From contig NZ_JABBFY010000001.1 in the NCBI RefSeq assembly GCF_012927115.1, positions 1,302,001 to 1,366,000 on the forward strand: a stretch of 64,000 nt of DNA, read 5' to 3'. A model generated the notes under the pieces. It did no database searches and was not told where the DNA came from. It saw nothing but the letters and a program-made list of their open reading frames with translations. Shown here in pieces: positions 55,205 to 64,000 of this stretch (its first letter is position 1; each line of letters opens with the position of its first letter). Both the position numbers and the translations under genes were made by a program. Source of the DNA: Sphingomonas sp. G-3-2-10. GTDB lineage: Bacteria > Pseudomonadota > Alphaproteobacteria > Sphingomonadales > Sphingomonadaceae.

Positions 55205-56800
55205 TTAGGCCGCCGCCAGCTTGAAGTCCTTATACTGATCGCGGATCGCGGTCTTGAGCAGCTTGCCGGTCGCGGTGTGCGGCAGGCTTTCGACGAAATG
55301 GATCTCGTCGGGCAGCCACCATTTCGCGACATGCTTGGAAAGATGCGCCTGGATTTCGTCCGCGGTCACTTCGCTGCCGGGCTTGCGCACCACCAGCAGG
55401 ATCGGCCGCTCGTCCCATTTGGGATGATAGACGCCGATCGCCGCCGCCTCGCCGACGCCGGCACATCCGACTGCGCAGTTCTCAAGATCGACCGAGCTGA
55501 TCCACTCGCCGCCGGACTTGATCACGTCCTTGGCCCGATCGGTGATCTGCATCGTGCCGTCGGGATGGAGAACCGAGACATCGCCGGTGTCGAACCAGTT
55601 GTCGGCATCGACCGCAGCCCCCCCCGCATCCTGGAAATATTGCTCGATGATCCACGGCCCGCGGATCTGGAGCCGTCCCGAACTGACGCCGTCGCGCGGC
55701 TGGACCACGCCTTCGTCGTCCACCACTCGCAGTTCGACGCCGAACGGCACCCGCCCCTGACGGCAGACCTGATCGACCCGCTGCTCGAAGCTCAGATCGT
55801 CCCAATCCGGCGAGCGTGCGCCCATCGTGCCGATCGGGCTCGTCTCGGTCATGCCCCAGGCGTGATTGACCCGGATGCCCATTTTCATCAGCCGCTCGAT
55901 CATCGCGCGCGGCGCGGCCGATCCGCCGATGGTGACCAGCTGAAGATGCTCGGGCTTCGCGCCGGTCGCGTCCATATGCTGGAACATGGCGAGCCAAACG
56001 GTCGGCACCCCGGCCGAATGGGTAACCTTCTCGCGGTTCATCAGGTCGCACAGCACGACCGGATCGTTGACCGCCGAATAGACGAACTTGATGCCCGCCG
56101 CCGCGCCCGCGAAGGGCAGACCCCAAGCCGCAGCATGGAACATCGGCACGACCGGCAGCGCCACCGCACGCGTGTCGAGATCGAACACCGCCGGCTGGAT
56201 TTCGGCCAGCGCATGGATCACCGTCGAACGGTGGGTGTAGAGCACACCCTTGGGATTGCCGGTAGTGCCGCTGGTGTAGCAAAGCATACAGGGATCGCGT
56301 TCGGGCCCCTCGTGCCAGGCATAGTTGCCGTCCTCGCCCGCGATCACCGCTTCGAAGCTGCTCGCGCCATCGCCATCGAACACGATGTACTGCTCGATGC
56401 TGGTCCATTGATCGCGCAGCCGGTCGACGATCGGCTGGAACGCCTTGTCATAGATGAGGACCCGGTCCTCGGCATGATTGGCGATATAGACGAGTTGCTC
56501 GTCGAACAGGCGCGGGTTGATCGTGTGGATCACGCCGCCCATTCCGATCGCGCCATACCACGCGACCAGGTGACGGCTGTGGTTCATGCCCAGCGTCGCG
56601 ACGCGGTCGCCAGGCTTCAGCCCCATCCGTTCCAGCGCCTGCGCCAGCTTCTTCGCGTCGCGCGCGATCCCGGCCCAGGTGGTGCGAGTCTCGCTGCCAT
56701 CGGCCCAGCGCGACACGATCTCGCGGCCCCAATGCTCGCGCGCGGCGTGATCGATCAGCCGGGGTACCCGAAGCTCGAAATCCTGCATCCCGCCCAGCAT
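55205..56800 (-). CDS. AMP-forming acyl-CoA synthetase (long/medium-chain fatty-acid-CoA-ligase type)
   Basis: An adenylate-forming enzyme of 531 residues from ATG 56800 ([10 protein letters not shown]). Motifs are [19 protein letters not shown] (P-loop), [30 protein letters not shown] and the C-terminal catalytic Lys in [18 protein letters not shown]. It ligates a fatty or aryl acid to CoA. Its partner genes are not adjacent, apart from the downstream rut genes. The substrate is open. Confidence 0.88.
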   Translation of the reverse strand: MLGGMQDFELRVPRLIDHAAREHWGREIVSRWADGSETRTTWAGIARDAKKLAQALERMGLKPGDRVATLGMNHSRHLVAWYGAIGMGGVIHTINPRLFDEQLVYIANHAEDRVLIYDKAFQPIVDRLRDQWTSIEQYIVFDGDGASSFEAVIAGEDGNYAWHEGPERDPCMLCYTSGTTGNPKGVLYTHRSTVIHALAEIQPAVFDLDTRAVALPVVPMFHAAAWGLPFAGAAAGIKFVYSAVNDPVVLCDLMNREKVTHSAGVPTVWLAMFQHMDATGAKPEHLQLVTIGGSAAPRAMIERLMKMGIRVNHAWGMTETSPIGTMGARSPDWDDLSFEQRVDQVCRQGRVPFGVELRVVDDEGVVQPRDGVSSGRLQIRGPWIIEQYFQDAGGAAVDADNWFDTGDVSVLHPDGTMQITDRAKDVIKSGGEWISSVDLENCAVGCAGVGEAAAIGVYHPKWDERPILLVVRKPGSEVTADEIQAHLSKHVAKWWLPDEIHFVESLPHTATGKLLKTAIRDQYKDFKLAAA

Positions 56801-56992
56801 CACGTCTCTCCATTCTGTTTTGACGAAGCGTACCGCGCAGCCGGGGGCCGAGTCGAGAGGGCGCGATCCGGACGAACTCGCCCGTCGCGGCGGAGCGACG
56901 GACATCCCGAGCGAAGACGATTAATCTGCGGTTCAGCCAGGCGCTTTCACCTTCAACCGGCCAAGTCACGTCCCGGATCGCGGAGACAGAAT

Positions 56993-57268
56993 GTGAAGCA
57001 CGGGTTCCTTGCAGCTACGGTCCTCCTTGCAATTCCCACGGCGGCCAACGCCCAGCTATGGAAGGACAGCGCCGCGCAGCCGGCGCAGCTCGGTAGGTCC
57101 AACACTGCCTTCGCGAATTTCTCGAACCGCGATCCCGGTAGTCTCGACCGCACCAGAACGCAGCGCGAGTGCCTGATCGAAAAGGCCACCAAACGCCGCG
57201 TCTGCCGCACACGCGACGAATGGGAACGGATCGCCAAGCGGATCGACAACGGCCAGTCCTGGCGCTGA
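56993..57268 (+). CDS. Small exported protein of unknown function
   Basis: The 91-residue product starts at GTG 56993, with GGAG 8 bases before it. It has a signal peptide (KHGFLAATVLLAIPTAANA) and a mature part of about 71 residues with two Cys (RECLIEK and RRVCRTRDEWERI). The CRTRDEWERI ending is a small Cys/Arg motif seen in many alphaproteobacterial exported proteins. It is convergent with dnaE, 23 bp apart. Confidence 0.65.
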   Translation: MKHGFLAATVLLAIPTAANAQLWKDSAAQPAQLGRSNTAFANFSNRDPGSLDRTRTQRECLIEKATKRRVCRTRDEWERIAKRIDNGQSWR

Positions 57269-57291
57269 TCCTTCTACAGCGCTGAGGCTGC

Positions 57292-60200
57292 TCAGGCGGC
57301 CGCAGCCAAAGTGGCGTCCGCGTCGCCGAACCGGGCCGTGGCGATGCCGGGCAACGCGCGGATGCGATCGACCATTTCCTCGTCCAGTCGGAAGTTGCGG
57401 CCAAGGATCACCGTCGCGGTTTCGCCGGTGCGCGATGCCACCTTGAGCTGCACGGTGCAGCGCCCGCCGCGCTGTTCGCCGATCAGGTTCGCCAGCAGCG
57501 GCAGCGCCGAAGCGTCGGCGATCGTCAGGTCGAGATGGAGGCGCGCGGCGCCTGCAATGCTCTCGAACGACTGAACCCGGCGGATCGCCACACGCGGGGC
57601 TTCCTCGCCGGGGCGCTTGTCCATCTCGAGCGTCAGGATCGCACAGCCGCCGGCCTTGGCGCATTCCTCCATTTCGTTGGCCACGCTCTCGTCGAAGCAA
57701 CTGACCGGCACCTGCCCGCTGGTGTCCGAGATGGTGGCCATCATGTAGCGGTTTCCGCGCGCGGAGGTCCGCCAGCGCGCATCCTCGATCAGCGCCGCAA
57801 CCATCGCGCCGACGCGCTGTCCCTCCGGGATCGGTACTTCGCCCAGCGTTGCGATGGGCCGCGCGCTCTGGGCGCGGGCAAGATGCTGGTAGCGATCGAG
57901 CGGGTGCGCCGAGAAATAATAGCCAAAGGCGTCGCGCTCGGCATTGATCCGGTCCGACAGCGACCATTTGGCGCTCTTGGGCAACGAGATCGCTCCCCCG
58001 CCCTGCTCGCTCTCGCCGAACAGGCCGCCCTGCCCGCTGGTGCGGTTCTGATGCGTACGCTGCGCGACGGCAAGGATCGTCTCGGCGGCGGCATAGACGC
58101 CCGGCCGGTTGGGCTCGATCCCGTCGAACGCGCCAGCGCCTGCCAGCGTTTCGAGTTGCCGCTTATTGAGCAGCCGGGGATCGACGCGGCGCGCGACATC
58201 GTCGAGCGAGACGAAGCGGCCGTTGAGATCGCGCTCCTCGACGAGCTGCGCCATCGCCCTCTCGCCGACGCCCTTGAGCGCGCCGAGCGCATAGCGGACC
58301 GCGAGTTGCCCCTCATGCTCCTGCACATGGAAATCGGCGAGGGAAGCGTTGATGTCCGGCGGCAGGCACTGGACGCCGAGGCGCTTCATATCGTCGGCGA
58401 AGATCGCCAGCTTGTCGGTCTGATCGATGTCATAGCACATCGAGGCGGCATAGAATTCGTGCGGGTAATGCGCCTTCAGCCATGCCGTCTGGTACGCGAG
58501 CAGTGCGTAGGCTGCGGCGTGCGACTTGTTGAAGCCATAGCCCGCAAACTTGTCGATCAGGTCGAACAGCTCGTTGGCCTTGGCCGGCTTGATGTCGTTC
58601 TTCCCGCAACCCTCGACGAAGATCGCTCGCTGCTGATCCATCTCCGCCTTGATCTTCTTGCCCATCGCGCGGCGAAGCATGTCGGCGCCGCCCAGCGAAT
58701 AGCCCGCCAGGATCTGTGCGGCCTGCATCACCTGCTCCTGATAGACGAAAATCCCGTAGGTTTCGGACAGGATGCCTTCCAGCAGGGCATGCGGATACAC
58801 GATCTCTTCGCGCCCGCCCTTGCGATGGCCGAAGCTCGGTATGTTATCCATCGGTCCGGGACGATAGAGCGACACGAGCGCGATGATGTCGCCGAAATTG
58901 GTCGGCCGCACCGCGGTCAGCGTGCGACGCATGCCCTCGGATTCCAGCTGGAACACACCCACCGTGTCGCCGCGCTGGAGCAGCGCATAGACTTCGGGAT
59001 CGTCCCAGGCGAGCGTGTCGAGATCGACGTCGATATGCCGGTCCGACAGCAGTTCCACCGCCTTTTGCAGCACCGACAGCGTCTTGAGGCCGAGAAAGTC
59101 GAATTTCACCAGCCCGGCCGCCTCGACATATTTCATGTCGAACTGGGTGACGGGCATGTCCGAACGCGGATCGCGATAGAGGGGGACGAGTTCGGCGAGC
59201 GGGCGGTCGCCGATCACCACGCCGGCGGCGTGGGTCGAGCTGTGCCGCGGCAGGCCTTCCAGCCGCATCGACAGGTCGATCAGCTTCCGCACATCGTCGT
59301 GCGACTTGTACTCGGCATGAAACTCGCTGACGCCGTTCAGCGTGCGGTCGAGCGTCCAGGGATCGGTCGGGTGGTTGGGGATCAGCTTGGCAAGGCGATC
59401 GACCTGGCCATAGCTCATCTGCAGCACGCGGCCGACGTCCTTAAGCACCGCGCGGGCCTTCATCGTCCCGAAGGTGATGATCTGCGCCACCTGCCCGCGG
59501 CCATATTTCTCCTGCACGTAGCGGATGACCTCGCCACGCCGGGTTTCGCAAAAGTCGATGTCGAAGTCGGGCATCGACACGCGCTCCGGGTTCAGGAAGC
59601 GCTCGAACAGCAGGCCCAGCTTGATCGGATCGAGATCGGTGATGGTCAGCGCCCACGCCACCGCCGAACCCGCGCCCGAACCACGGCCCGGCCCCACCGG
59701 GATGCCGTTGTCCTTGGCCCATTTGATGAAGTCGGCGACGATCAGGAAATAGCCAGGAAAGCCCATGCTGACGATGACGTCGGTCTCGAACGCCAGCCGC
59801 TCGAAATAGGTCTTGCGGGTCTCCTCGTCGGTGATCCCGGCCTTTTCCAGCCGCATCTCCATGCCCGCGATCGCATCGTCGCGCAGCTTGGCCGCTTCGC
59901 CTTCGAGGTCGCCGGCGAGGCTGGGCAGGATCGGCTTGCGCTTCGGCGCCATCACCGCGCAGCGCTGCGCGAGGACTAGGGTGTTCGCGATCGCTTCGGG
60001 CAAGTCGGCGAACAGCGACTTCATCTCGTTCGCGGGCTTCATCCACGCGTCGGGCGAGCTCTTCCGGCGCTCGTCGCTGGCGACATAGGAGGAACTGGCG
60101 ATGCACAGCATCGCATCGTGCGCTTCGTGGAAATTCTCGTCGGCGAAGCAGCTAGGATTGGTCGCCACCAGCGGCAGGTCGCGGGCATAGGCCAGGTCGA

Positions 60201-60765
60201 GCAGCCTGGGCTCGGCCTTGCCCTCCACTTCGTCGAGACGGCGGACCAGCTCCACATAGAGCCGCTTGGGGAACAGCGCCTCGAGCCGGTCGGCATAATC
60301 CTCGGCGGCGCGATCCTGCCCCTCGGCGAACAGGCGGGTCAGGCCGCCCTCTCCGCCTCCGGTCAGCGCGATCAGACCATCGGTCCGCCCCTCAAGCTGA
60401 TCGAAGGTGACATGGGCGTCCTCCTCGATCGGCCGGTCGAGATGCGCCATCGACACCAGCGCGCAGAGGTTCAGATAGCCCGTCTCGTCCTGCGCCAGCA
60501 GCGGCAGCCAGTCGATCACCGGCTTCACCCCGTCGGGCATGTCGGGCCGCAGCACCGCGAGCAGCGTACCCACGATCGGCTGGATTCCCGCCTTCGCACA
60601 GGCTTCGGAGAAGGACATCGCGGCGTAGAGCCCGTTGCGATCGACCAGCCCGACCGCCGGAAACCCCAGTTCCTTCGCGCGCTTCGCGATCGCCTTCGGT
60701 TCGATGGCGCCTTCGAGCATCGTGTAGGCCGAAAAAACCCGAAGCGGTACGAATCCCGAATGCAT
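57292..60765 (-). CDS. dnaE: DNA polymerase III alpha subunit
   Basis: The replicative polymerase subunit, 1157 residues from ATG 60765 (MHSGFVPLRVFSAYTMLEG). Visible parts are the N-terminal PHP domain, the polymerase catalytic Asp pair in MPDFDIDFC (about residue 398), the VGPGRGSGAGSAVAWALTITDLDP region and GPMDNIPSFGHRKGG. A QGGLF clamp-binding-like peptide lies near residue 911, and an OB-fold region follows. Length fits DnaE1 of alphaproteobacteria. The AT-richer region upstream serves as its promoter. Confidence 0.97.
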   Translation of the reverse strand: MHSGFVPLRVFSAYTMLEGAIEPKAIAKRAKELGFPAVGLVDRNGLYAAMSFSEACAKAGIQPIVGTLLAVLRPDMPDGVKPVIDWLPLLAQDETGYLNLCALVSMAHLDRPIEEDAHVTFDQLEGRTDGLIALTGGGEGGLTRLFAEGQDRAAEDYADRLEALFPKRLYVELVRRLDEVEGKAEPRLLDLAYARDLPLVATNPSCFADENFHEAHDAMLCIASSSYVASDERRKSSPDAWMKPANEMKSLFADLPEAIANTLVLAQRCAVMAPKRKPILPSLAGDLEGEAAKLRDDAIAGMEMRLEKAGITDEETRKTYFERLAFETDVIVSMGFPGYFLIVADFIKWAKDNGIPVGPGRGSGAGSAVAWALTITDLDPIKLGLLFERFLNPERVSMPDFDIDFCETRRGEVIRYVQEKYGRGQVAQIITFGTMKARAVLKDVGRVLQMSYGQVDRLAKLIPNHPTDPWTLDRTLNGVSEFHAEYKSHDDVRKLIDLSMRLEGLPRHSSTHAAGVVIGDRPLAELVPLYRDPRSDMPVTQFDMKYVEAAGLVKFDFLGLKTLSVLQKAVELLSDRHIDVDLDTLAWDDPEVYALLQRGDTVGVFQLESEGMRRTLTAVRPTNFGDIIALVSLYRPGPMDNIPSFGHRKGGREEIVYPHALLEGILSETYGIFVYQEQVMQAAQILAGYSLGGADMLRRAMGKKIKAEMDQQRAIFVEGCGKNDIKPAKANELFDLIDKFAGYGFNKSHAAAYALLAYQTAWLKAHYPHEFYAASMCYDIDQTDKLAIFADDMKRLGVQCLPPDINASLADFHVQEHEGQLAVRYALGALKGVGERAMAQLVEERDLNGRFVSLDDVARRVDPRLLNKRQLETLAGAGAFDGIEPNRPGVYAAAETILAVAQRTHQNRTSGQGGLFGESEQGGGAISLPKSAKWSLSDRINAERDAFGYYFSAHPLDRYQHLARAQSARPIATLGEVPIPEGQRVGAMVAALIEDARWRTSARGNRYMMATISDTSGQVPVSCFDESVANEMEECAKAGGCAILTLEMDKRPGEEAPRVAIRRVQSFESIAGAARLHLDLTIADASALPLLANLIGEQRGGRCTVQLKVASRTGETATVILGRNFRLDEEMVDRIRALPGIATARFGDADATLAAAA

Positions 60766-61122
60766 ATCCCATCCTAGGGATTGCCCCCCGGATTTTCCAT
60801 CCCGCGGGCGCGCTATCCACAGCTTTCGTTCAGTCTCAAAAGCGTAGCAAACTGAATCGGTTAGCGAATCTTACCCGCTTCTTAACGGTGAACTCCGGGC
60901 GACCACGACGGGGATTCAACCCGAATGGCGACTCAGATCGGCCTACTCCATTTTATGGTTAACAACGGCTCGTCGATAAAAACGAACGGTTCATCGGCGG
61001 GTCAGAATGAGGCGTTATTATGGCAAATATGAGGCAATCGGAACAGTTCCTCATTGATACAACGACTTAACCGACAAGCGACTCATCTACACCCTCTTGC
61101 GACGAAGCGAACCGAGACCAAA
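60766..61122. other. 357-bp intergenic region between dnaE and the MraZ-like gene
   Basis: This divergent promoter zone is AT-richer than its surroundings. It has a DnaA-box-like sequence CTATCCACA at 60811-60819 (one mismatch to TTATCCACA), close to the dnaE start. At 61020-61070 a 16-codon open frame (MANMRQSEQFLIDTTT) has a GAGG 8 bases upstream. No TGGGN repeats of the MraZ operator are visible. No longer gene is supported. Confidence 0.5.
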
Positions 61123-61614
61123 ATGACCTCCTCTTTCTTTCATGGCAGCGCGATCTGCGAAGTCGACCGGGACGGCACCGTCTCGATCCCCGACTTCCTC
61201 GCCGACGCTCTCGCCGGCGAGGATGCGGAGTTGATGGTCGCCCGTCACGAGGCCGATGACTGCCTGATCGGCTACGGCCGCGAATACCTCAACGAACTGC
61301 GCACCCGCGCCGAAGCCCGGCGGCTTGCCGACGAGACTCGCGGCGAGGACGCGCGCAACCATTACCGCCGGATGCGGCGCACCTTCGGCGCAGTCGAGAA
61401 GCTGCCCCGCGCAGGCGCCACGATGCGGATCCCGGCGGCGATGCGCCACCTGGGCAAGATCGGCGCCCTCGCCCTGTTCGTCGGCGCCGGAGACAGTTTC
61501 GAGATCTGGAACCCCGATCTCGCCATCGAAAATGCGGACGAACAGTTCCGCGACCTCGCCGCCTTCCGGATGAAGACGCTGCGGGGCGACCTTTCCGGGA
61601 GTGCTTTATCATGA
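61123..61614 (+). CDS. MraZ/SpoVT-AbrB-like DNA-binding protein, stand-alone
   Basis: A 163-residue protein with two MraZ-like halves: FHGSAICEVDRDGTVSIPDFLADAL at the start and MRIPAAMRHLGKIGALALFVGAGDSFEIWNPD near the end, which matches the VGLGDRFEIWNP block of MraZ. MraZ normally sits before mraW/ftsL/ftsI and represses that cluster. Here the next gene is a zinc-ribbon protein and no division genes are near. It may be a paralogue with another target. ATG 61123 was chosen; the longer frame from 61054 is not needed. Confidence 0.78.
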   Translation: MTSSFFHGSAICEVDRDGTVSIPDFLADALAGEDAELMVARHEADDCLIGYGREYLNELRTRAEARRLADETRGEDARNHYRRMRRTFGAVEKLPRAGATMRIPAAMRHLGKIGALALFVGAGDSFEIWNPDLAIENADEQFRDLAAFRMKTLRGDLSGSALS

Positions 61615-62039
61615 CGTTGCTCTGCACGGTGACCGGCCACATCGCCGATACGGTCCACCATCACAATCAGGGCCTCGATTTCACCACCTGCCATCGCTGC
61701 CGCTGCGACCTGATCCGAAGCGATACCGATGGCGAGTGGACCGAAGTGCCCAAGGGCTTCCGCGTTGTCTGGCGGGAGTTCGGGCGGGCGGGGGACGCCG
61801 CTTCGGTCATGTCGCGGATGCAGCGCATGACGCCGCCGCCGCGCCGCGAACAGCGGGGTGCACGGCCCAAGCCGCGCCGCGACCCGCGCGGCAAGCCGCT
61901 GAAGGGCGCCGCCACCATGTTCGGCGCGCTCACCAATCTGGGCCAGTTGCTCACCGGGGGCGAGCCGGTCGAGGACAATGAAGGCCGCTCGATGGAGACC
62001 AACGGCCAATATGTGATCTGCCTGCCCTCCGCAGGCTGA
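61611..62039 (+). CDS. Zinc-ribbon-like protein of unknown function
   Basis: The 142-residue protein starts at ATG 61611, overlapping the MraZ-like stop (ATGA). The first 40 residues hold likely metal ligands: Cys5, His10, His16-18 (HHH), Cys27 and the CHRCRCDL group. The next block VPKGFRVVWREFGRAGDA is followed by a basic, Arg/Pro-rich linker (PPPRREQRGARPKPRRD) and a hydrophobic-polar C-terminus. Coupling to the MraZ-like gene suggests a shared role in nucleic-acid binding. No family is recognised with certainty. Confidence 0.65.
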   Translation: MTLLCTVTGHIADTVHHHNQGLDFTTCHRCRCDLIRSDTDGEWTEVPKGFRVVWREFGRAGDAASVMSRMQRMTPPPRREQRGARPKPRRDPRGKPLKGAATMFGALTNLGQLLTGGEPVEDNEGRSMETNGQYVICLPSAG

Positions 62040-62043
62040 CGGA

Positions 62044-62138
62044 AAAGGGCCGGCACGACCTGTGACAAGGCGCTTTCCCGAGCGCGTGCCGGTCCTTTAA
62101 GCGCGGTGGTGGGGCGCCTCTCCTCCCGCCCCACCACC
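62044..62138. terminator. Two stem-loops between convergent genes
   Basis: The first stem pairs AAAGGGCCGGCACG with CGTGCCGGTCCTTT around 62042-62098, with one G-T mismatch and a long loop. The second is a perfect 12-bp stem GGTGGTGGGGCG/CGCCCCACCACC at 62105-62138 with a 10-base loop. Lying between the convergent zinc-ribbon and glutathione peroxidase genes, they probably end both transcripts although U-tracts are weak. Confidence 0.55.
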
Positions 62139-62155
62139 ATTCGCGCAAAATCGGG

Positions 62156-62635
62156 TCAGAGGAGCTTCTCGATATCCTTCGCGATATCCTCGGGCTTGGT
62201 CGTCGGGGCATAACGGTCGAACACCGCGCCGGAGCGGGCGATCAGGAACTTGGTGAAGTTCCACTTGATCCCCTCCGTGCCCAGCACGCCCTTCTGCTCG
62301 GACTTGAGATGCTGATAGAGCGGCGCAGTGTTGTCGCCATTGACGTCGATCTTGGCATAGACCGGGAAGGTCACGTCGTAGGTCATCGAACAGAAGTTCG
62401 CGATCTCCGCCGCATCGCCCGGCTCCTGCGCGCCGAACTGGTTGCAGGGGAAGGCCAGCACTTCGAACCCGCGATCCCTGTACTTGCGATGCAGCGCCTC
62501 CAGCCCTTCATATTGCGGGGTGAAGCCGCATTTGGAGGCGGTGTTGACGATCAGCAGTACCTGTCCGGAATATTCCGACAGATCGGTCTCGGTCCCATCG
62601 GCCTTGCGGACCGGGATTTCCGTGATCTTCGTCAA
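62156..62635 (-). CDS. Glutathione peroxidase (thioredoxin-type GPx)
   Basis: A 159-residue peroxidase starting at TTG 62635, which overlaps the GNAT stop (TTGA) and follows a GAGGAG site by 7 bases. Motifs are VLLIVNTASKCGFTPQYEGLE (peroxidatic Cys), LAFPCNQFGAQEPG (with the resolving Cys and Gln) and KWNFTKFLI (Trp-Asn). It reduces peroxides with thioredoxin or glutathione. The Cys, not Sec, form is normal in bacteria. Confidence 0.92.
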   Translation of the reverse strand: MTKITEIPVRKADGTETDLSEYSGQVLLIVNTASKCGFTPQYEGLEALHRKYRDRGFEVLAFPCNQFGAQEPGDAAEIANFCSMTYDVTFPVYAKIDVNGDNTAPLYQHLKSEQKGVLGTEGIKWNFTKFLIARSGAVFDRYAPTTKPEDIAKDIEKLL

Positions 62636-63231
62636 CCTAAGTCTCCTCGCGCGAGCATCGTTTCGAGATTCTGTCGCACACCTCGCCACTCATGGTCGAG
62701 GATGGAATAGACGACCGTGTCCCGCACCCGGCCATCGGGCATGATGCGCTGGCCGCGAAGAACGCCGTCCTGCTTCGCGCCGAGCCGCTCGATCGCCCGC
62801 TGCGACGCCTTGTTGAGCCAGTCGGTACGGATCTGGACGCACACGCAGCCCAGCGTTTCGAACGCATGGCGAAGCAGCAGCAGCTTGGCTTCGGTATTCA
62901 GGCCGGTGCGCTGGACGCGGCGCGCATAGAAGGTCCCGCCGATCTCGACGCGGCGATGGGCGGGATTGATCCGCAGATAGCGCGTCGAACCGACCAGCTT
63001 GCCGGCGTCATCGAGCACCGCGAACAGCATCGCCCTGCCCTGCTCGACCTCGCGCACACTGAAATCCATCCACGGATCGATCGTCTGGGGGCCCGGCGCC
63101 AGCGAATAGAACAGCTCCCACAGCCTGCCGTCGGACGACGCCTCGACCAGCGCGTCGCGGTCGGCGCGGTCGAGGGGGCGGAGCGTGACATGACGCCCGG
63201 AAAGCGTCGGCGTGTCGGTCCAGATCGTCAT
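62632..63231 (-). CDS. GNAT-family N-acetyltransferase (RimJ/RimL-like)
   Basis: A 199-residue acetyltransferase with LSGRHVTLRPLDRADRDALVEA, the central VGSTRYLRINPAHRRVEIGGTFYAR (acetyl-CoA-binding beta-bulge region) and RTGLNTEAKLLLLRHAFETLGCVCVQIRTDWLNKASQRAIERLGA, the standard GNAT_3 layout. Relatives acetylate ribosomal-protein N-termini or small amines. Its stop overlaps the glutathione peroxidase start. Confidence 0.88.
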   Translation of the reverse strand: MTIWTDTPTLSGRHVTLRPLDRADRDALVEASSDGRLWELFYSLAPGPQTIDPWMDFSVREVEQGRAMLFAVLDDAGKLVGSTRYLRINPAHRRVEIGGTFYARRVQRTGLNTEAKLLLLRHAFETLGCVCVQIRTDWLNKASQRAIERLGAKQDGVLRGQRIMPDGRVRDTVVYSILDHEWRGVRQNLETMLARGDLG

Positions 63232-63282
63232 GGGCCGCAGAAGTGCGCGGCGAATGCGCCCAAAACGCGGCAGCGATTCGCC

Positions 63283-63960
63283 CTATTCCAGATGCCCCTC
63301 GTGCAGCCGCAGCACCCGATCCATCCGCGCGGCGAGACGCTCGTTATGAGTGGCCACCAGCGCCGCCGAGCCTTGGTCGCGGACCAGAGCGAGGAATTCG
63401 GCCAGCACCTTGTCGGCGGTCGCTTCGTCGAGATTGCCGGTGGGTTCGTCCGCCAGCACCAGCATCGGCTTGTTGGCCAGCGCGCGCGCGACCGCGACGC
63501 GCTGCTGCTCGCCGCCCGAAAGCTGGCTGGGCCGGTGCGTCAGGCGCGCGCCAAGGCCCAGCGCGGTGAGCAGATGCTCGGCGCGCCGGTCCGCATCGGC
63601 GCGAATCGCGCCGTGGATCATCTGCGGCAGCACGACATTCTCGAGCGCGTTGAAGTCCGGCAGCAGGTGGTGAAACTGATAGATGAAGCCCAGCCGGTCA
63701 CGGCGGACCTCGGTGCGGCCCGCGCTGTCGAGCTGCGCCGCTTCCTTGCCGCCGATGCGGATCGAGCCTTCGAATCCGCCTTCGAGCAGGCCGACCGCCT
63801 GAAGCAGCGTCGACTTGCCCGAGCCCGAAGGACCCAGCAGCGCGACGATCTCGCCCGGCATGATGGTCAGATCGACGCCACGCAGAACCTCGATCGTGGT
63901 TTCGCCCTGCGTGAAGCTGCGCTTCAGGCCACGGGTCTGGAGAACGGGTTCGTTATTCAT
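63283..63960 (-). CDS. lolD: LolD, lipoprotein-release ABC transporter ATPase
   Basis: The 225-residue ATPase energises extraction of outer-membrane lipoproteins by LolCDE. Walker A is GPSGSGKST (residues 43-51), the signature is [16 protein letters not shown], and Walker B is [19 protein letters not shown]. The EGG-type LolD pattern [19 protein letters not shown] is also clear. Its ATG at 63960 overlaps the end of the upstream permease gene by 8 bp. Confidence 0.93.
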   Translation of the reverse strand: MNNEPVLQTRGLKRSFTQGETTIEVLRGVDLTIMPGEIVALLGPSGSGKSTLLQAVGLLEGGFEGSIRIGGKEAAQLDSAGRTEVRRDRLGFIYQFHHLLPDFNALENVVLPQMIHGAIRADADRRAEHLLTALGLGARLTHRPSQLSGGEQQRVAVARALANKPMLVLADEPTGNLDEATADKVLAEFLALVRDQGSAALVATHNERLAARMDRVLRLHEGHLE

Positions 63961-64000
63961 AGCGCAGCACCTGCACCGGATCGGTGCTCGCGGCTTTCCA
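63953..64000 (-). CDS. LolC/LolE permease (C-terminal end only)
   Basis: Reading from the right edge, the last 15 codons are [15 protein letters not shown] followed by TAA at 63955-63953. This matches the conserved ARTDPVEVLRYE-type end of LolC/LolE permeases. It overlaps the lolD start by 8 bp, as usual for the lol operon. The rest of the gene lies outside the window. Confidence 0.85.
   Translation of the reverse strand, partial: WKAASTDPVQVLRYE

Noticed and set aside
57535..59979. An 814-codon plus-strand frame opposite dnaE
   Set aside because: It is antisense to well-recognised dnaE sequence and shows no protein family features.

Overview
The window is high-GC DNA, densely packed with genes on both strands. 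Gene content and style point to a sphingomonad-type alphaproteobacterium (Sphingomonas or a close relative). The evidence is a TamA/TamB pair, an AST-type semialdehyde dehydrogenase, SelO, a stand-alone MraZ-like gene, overlapping stop/start junctions in most operons, and short palindromic intergenic elements (cores like CTTCGACAAGCTC, CCCTCTCCC..GGGAGAGGG and CCCCGGACTTGTTCCGGGG) that, from general knowledge, are typical of this group. No rRNA, tRNA, CRISPR array, prophage or complete transposon was seen. Many long open frames antisense to real genes are artefacts of the high GC content.

Layout. 1-6.0 kb: tamB (cut by the left edge) and tamA, outer-membrane translocation. 6.1-7.9 kb: a MarR regulator divergent from a two-gene unit, a GntA/YqcI-YcgG-type heme N-oxygenase plus a DUF1989 protein. 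This is the most interesting locus: it looks like guanidine or amine N-oxidation chemistry, and the second gene seems to start at ATA. 8.2-10.6 kb: aldehyde dehydrogenase, prepilin peptidase and a small membrane protein. 10.7-14.0 kb: small envelope proteins, a 2-hydroxyacid dehydrogenase and two tandem PilZ proteins with C-terminal membrane anchors. 14.0-20.4 kb: nitronate-monooxygenase-like protein, glycosyltransferase, alpha/beta hydrolase, SelO and AstD.

20.8-24.5 kb: YdcH-like protein, BAX-inhibitor-1 family protein, zinc-ribbon protein, then an exported esterase and an exported GH5 (mannanase-like) enzyme. 24.6-27.8 kb: def, recR, fmt and truA. fmt carries a palindromic repeat inside its reading frame. 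28.0-34.2 kb (minus): a compact run of enoyl-CoA hydratase, N-formylglutamate amidohydrolase, ilvD, lipoprotein, nnrE-nnrD fusion and RumA-type methyltransferase. 34.8-38.8 kb (minus): ETF-ubiquinone oxidoreductase, a TPR protein that appears to start at ATT, and ispE. 39-42 kb (plus): a degenerate uracil-DNA-glycosylase-like protein, a lytic transglycosylase and MoaB, followed by rlmJ.

43.5-51.2 kb: YbjN-like protein, VOC protein, PA0069-type radical SAM protein, an exported HEAAH metallopeptidase-like protein, an SGNH-hydrolase/polysaccharide-deacetylase fusion and a double-AAA ATPase. 51.5-56.8 kb: a membrane cyclic-nucleotide-binding protein, a shortened pyrimidine-degradation set (rutB-C-D-A without E, F and G) and an acyl-CoA ligase. 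57-64 kb: a small exported protein, dnaE, the MraZ-like gene with a zinc-ribbon partner, glutathione peroxidase, a GNAT acetyltransferase, lolD and the last codons of lolC/lolE.
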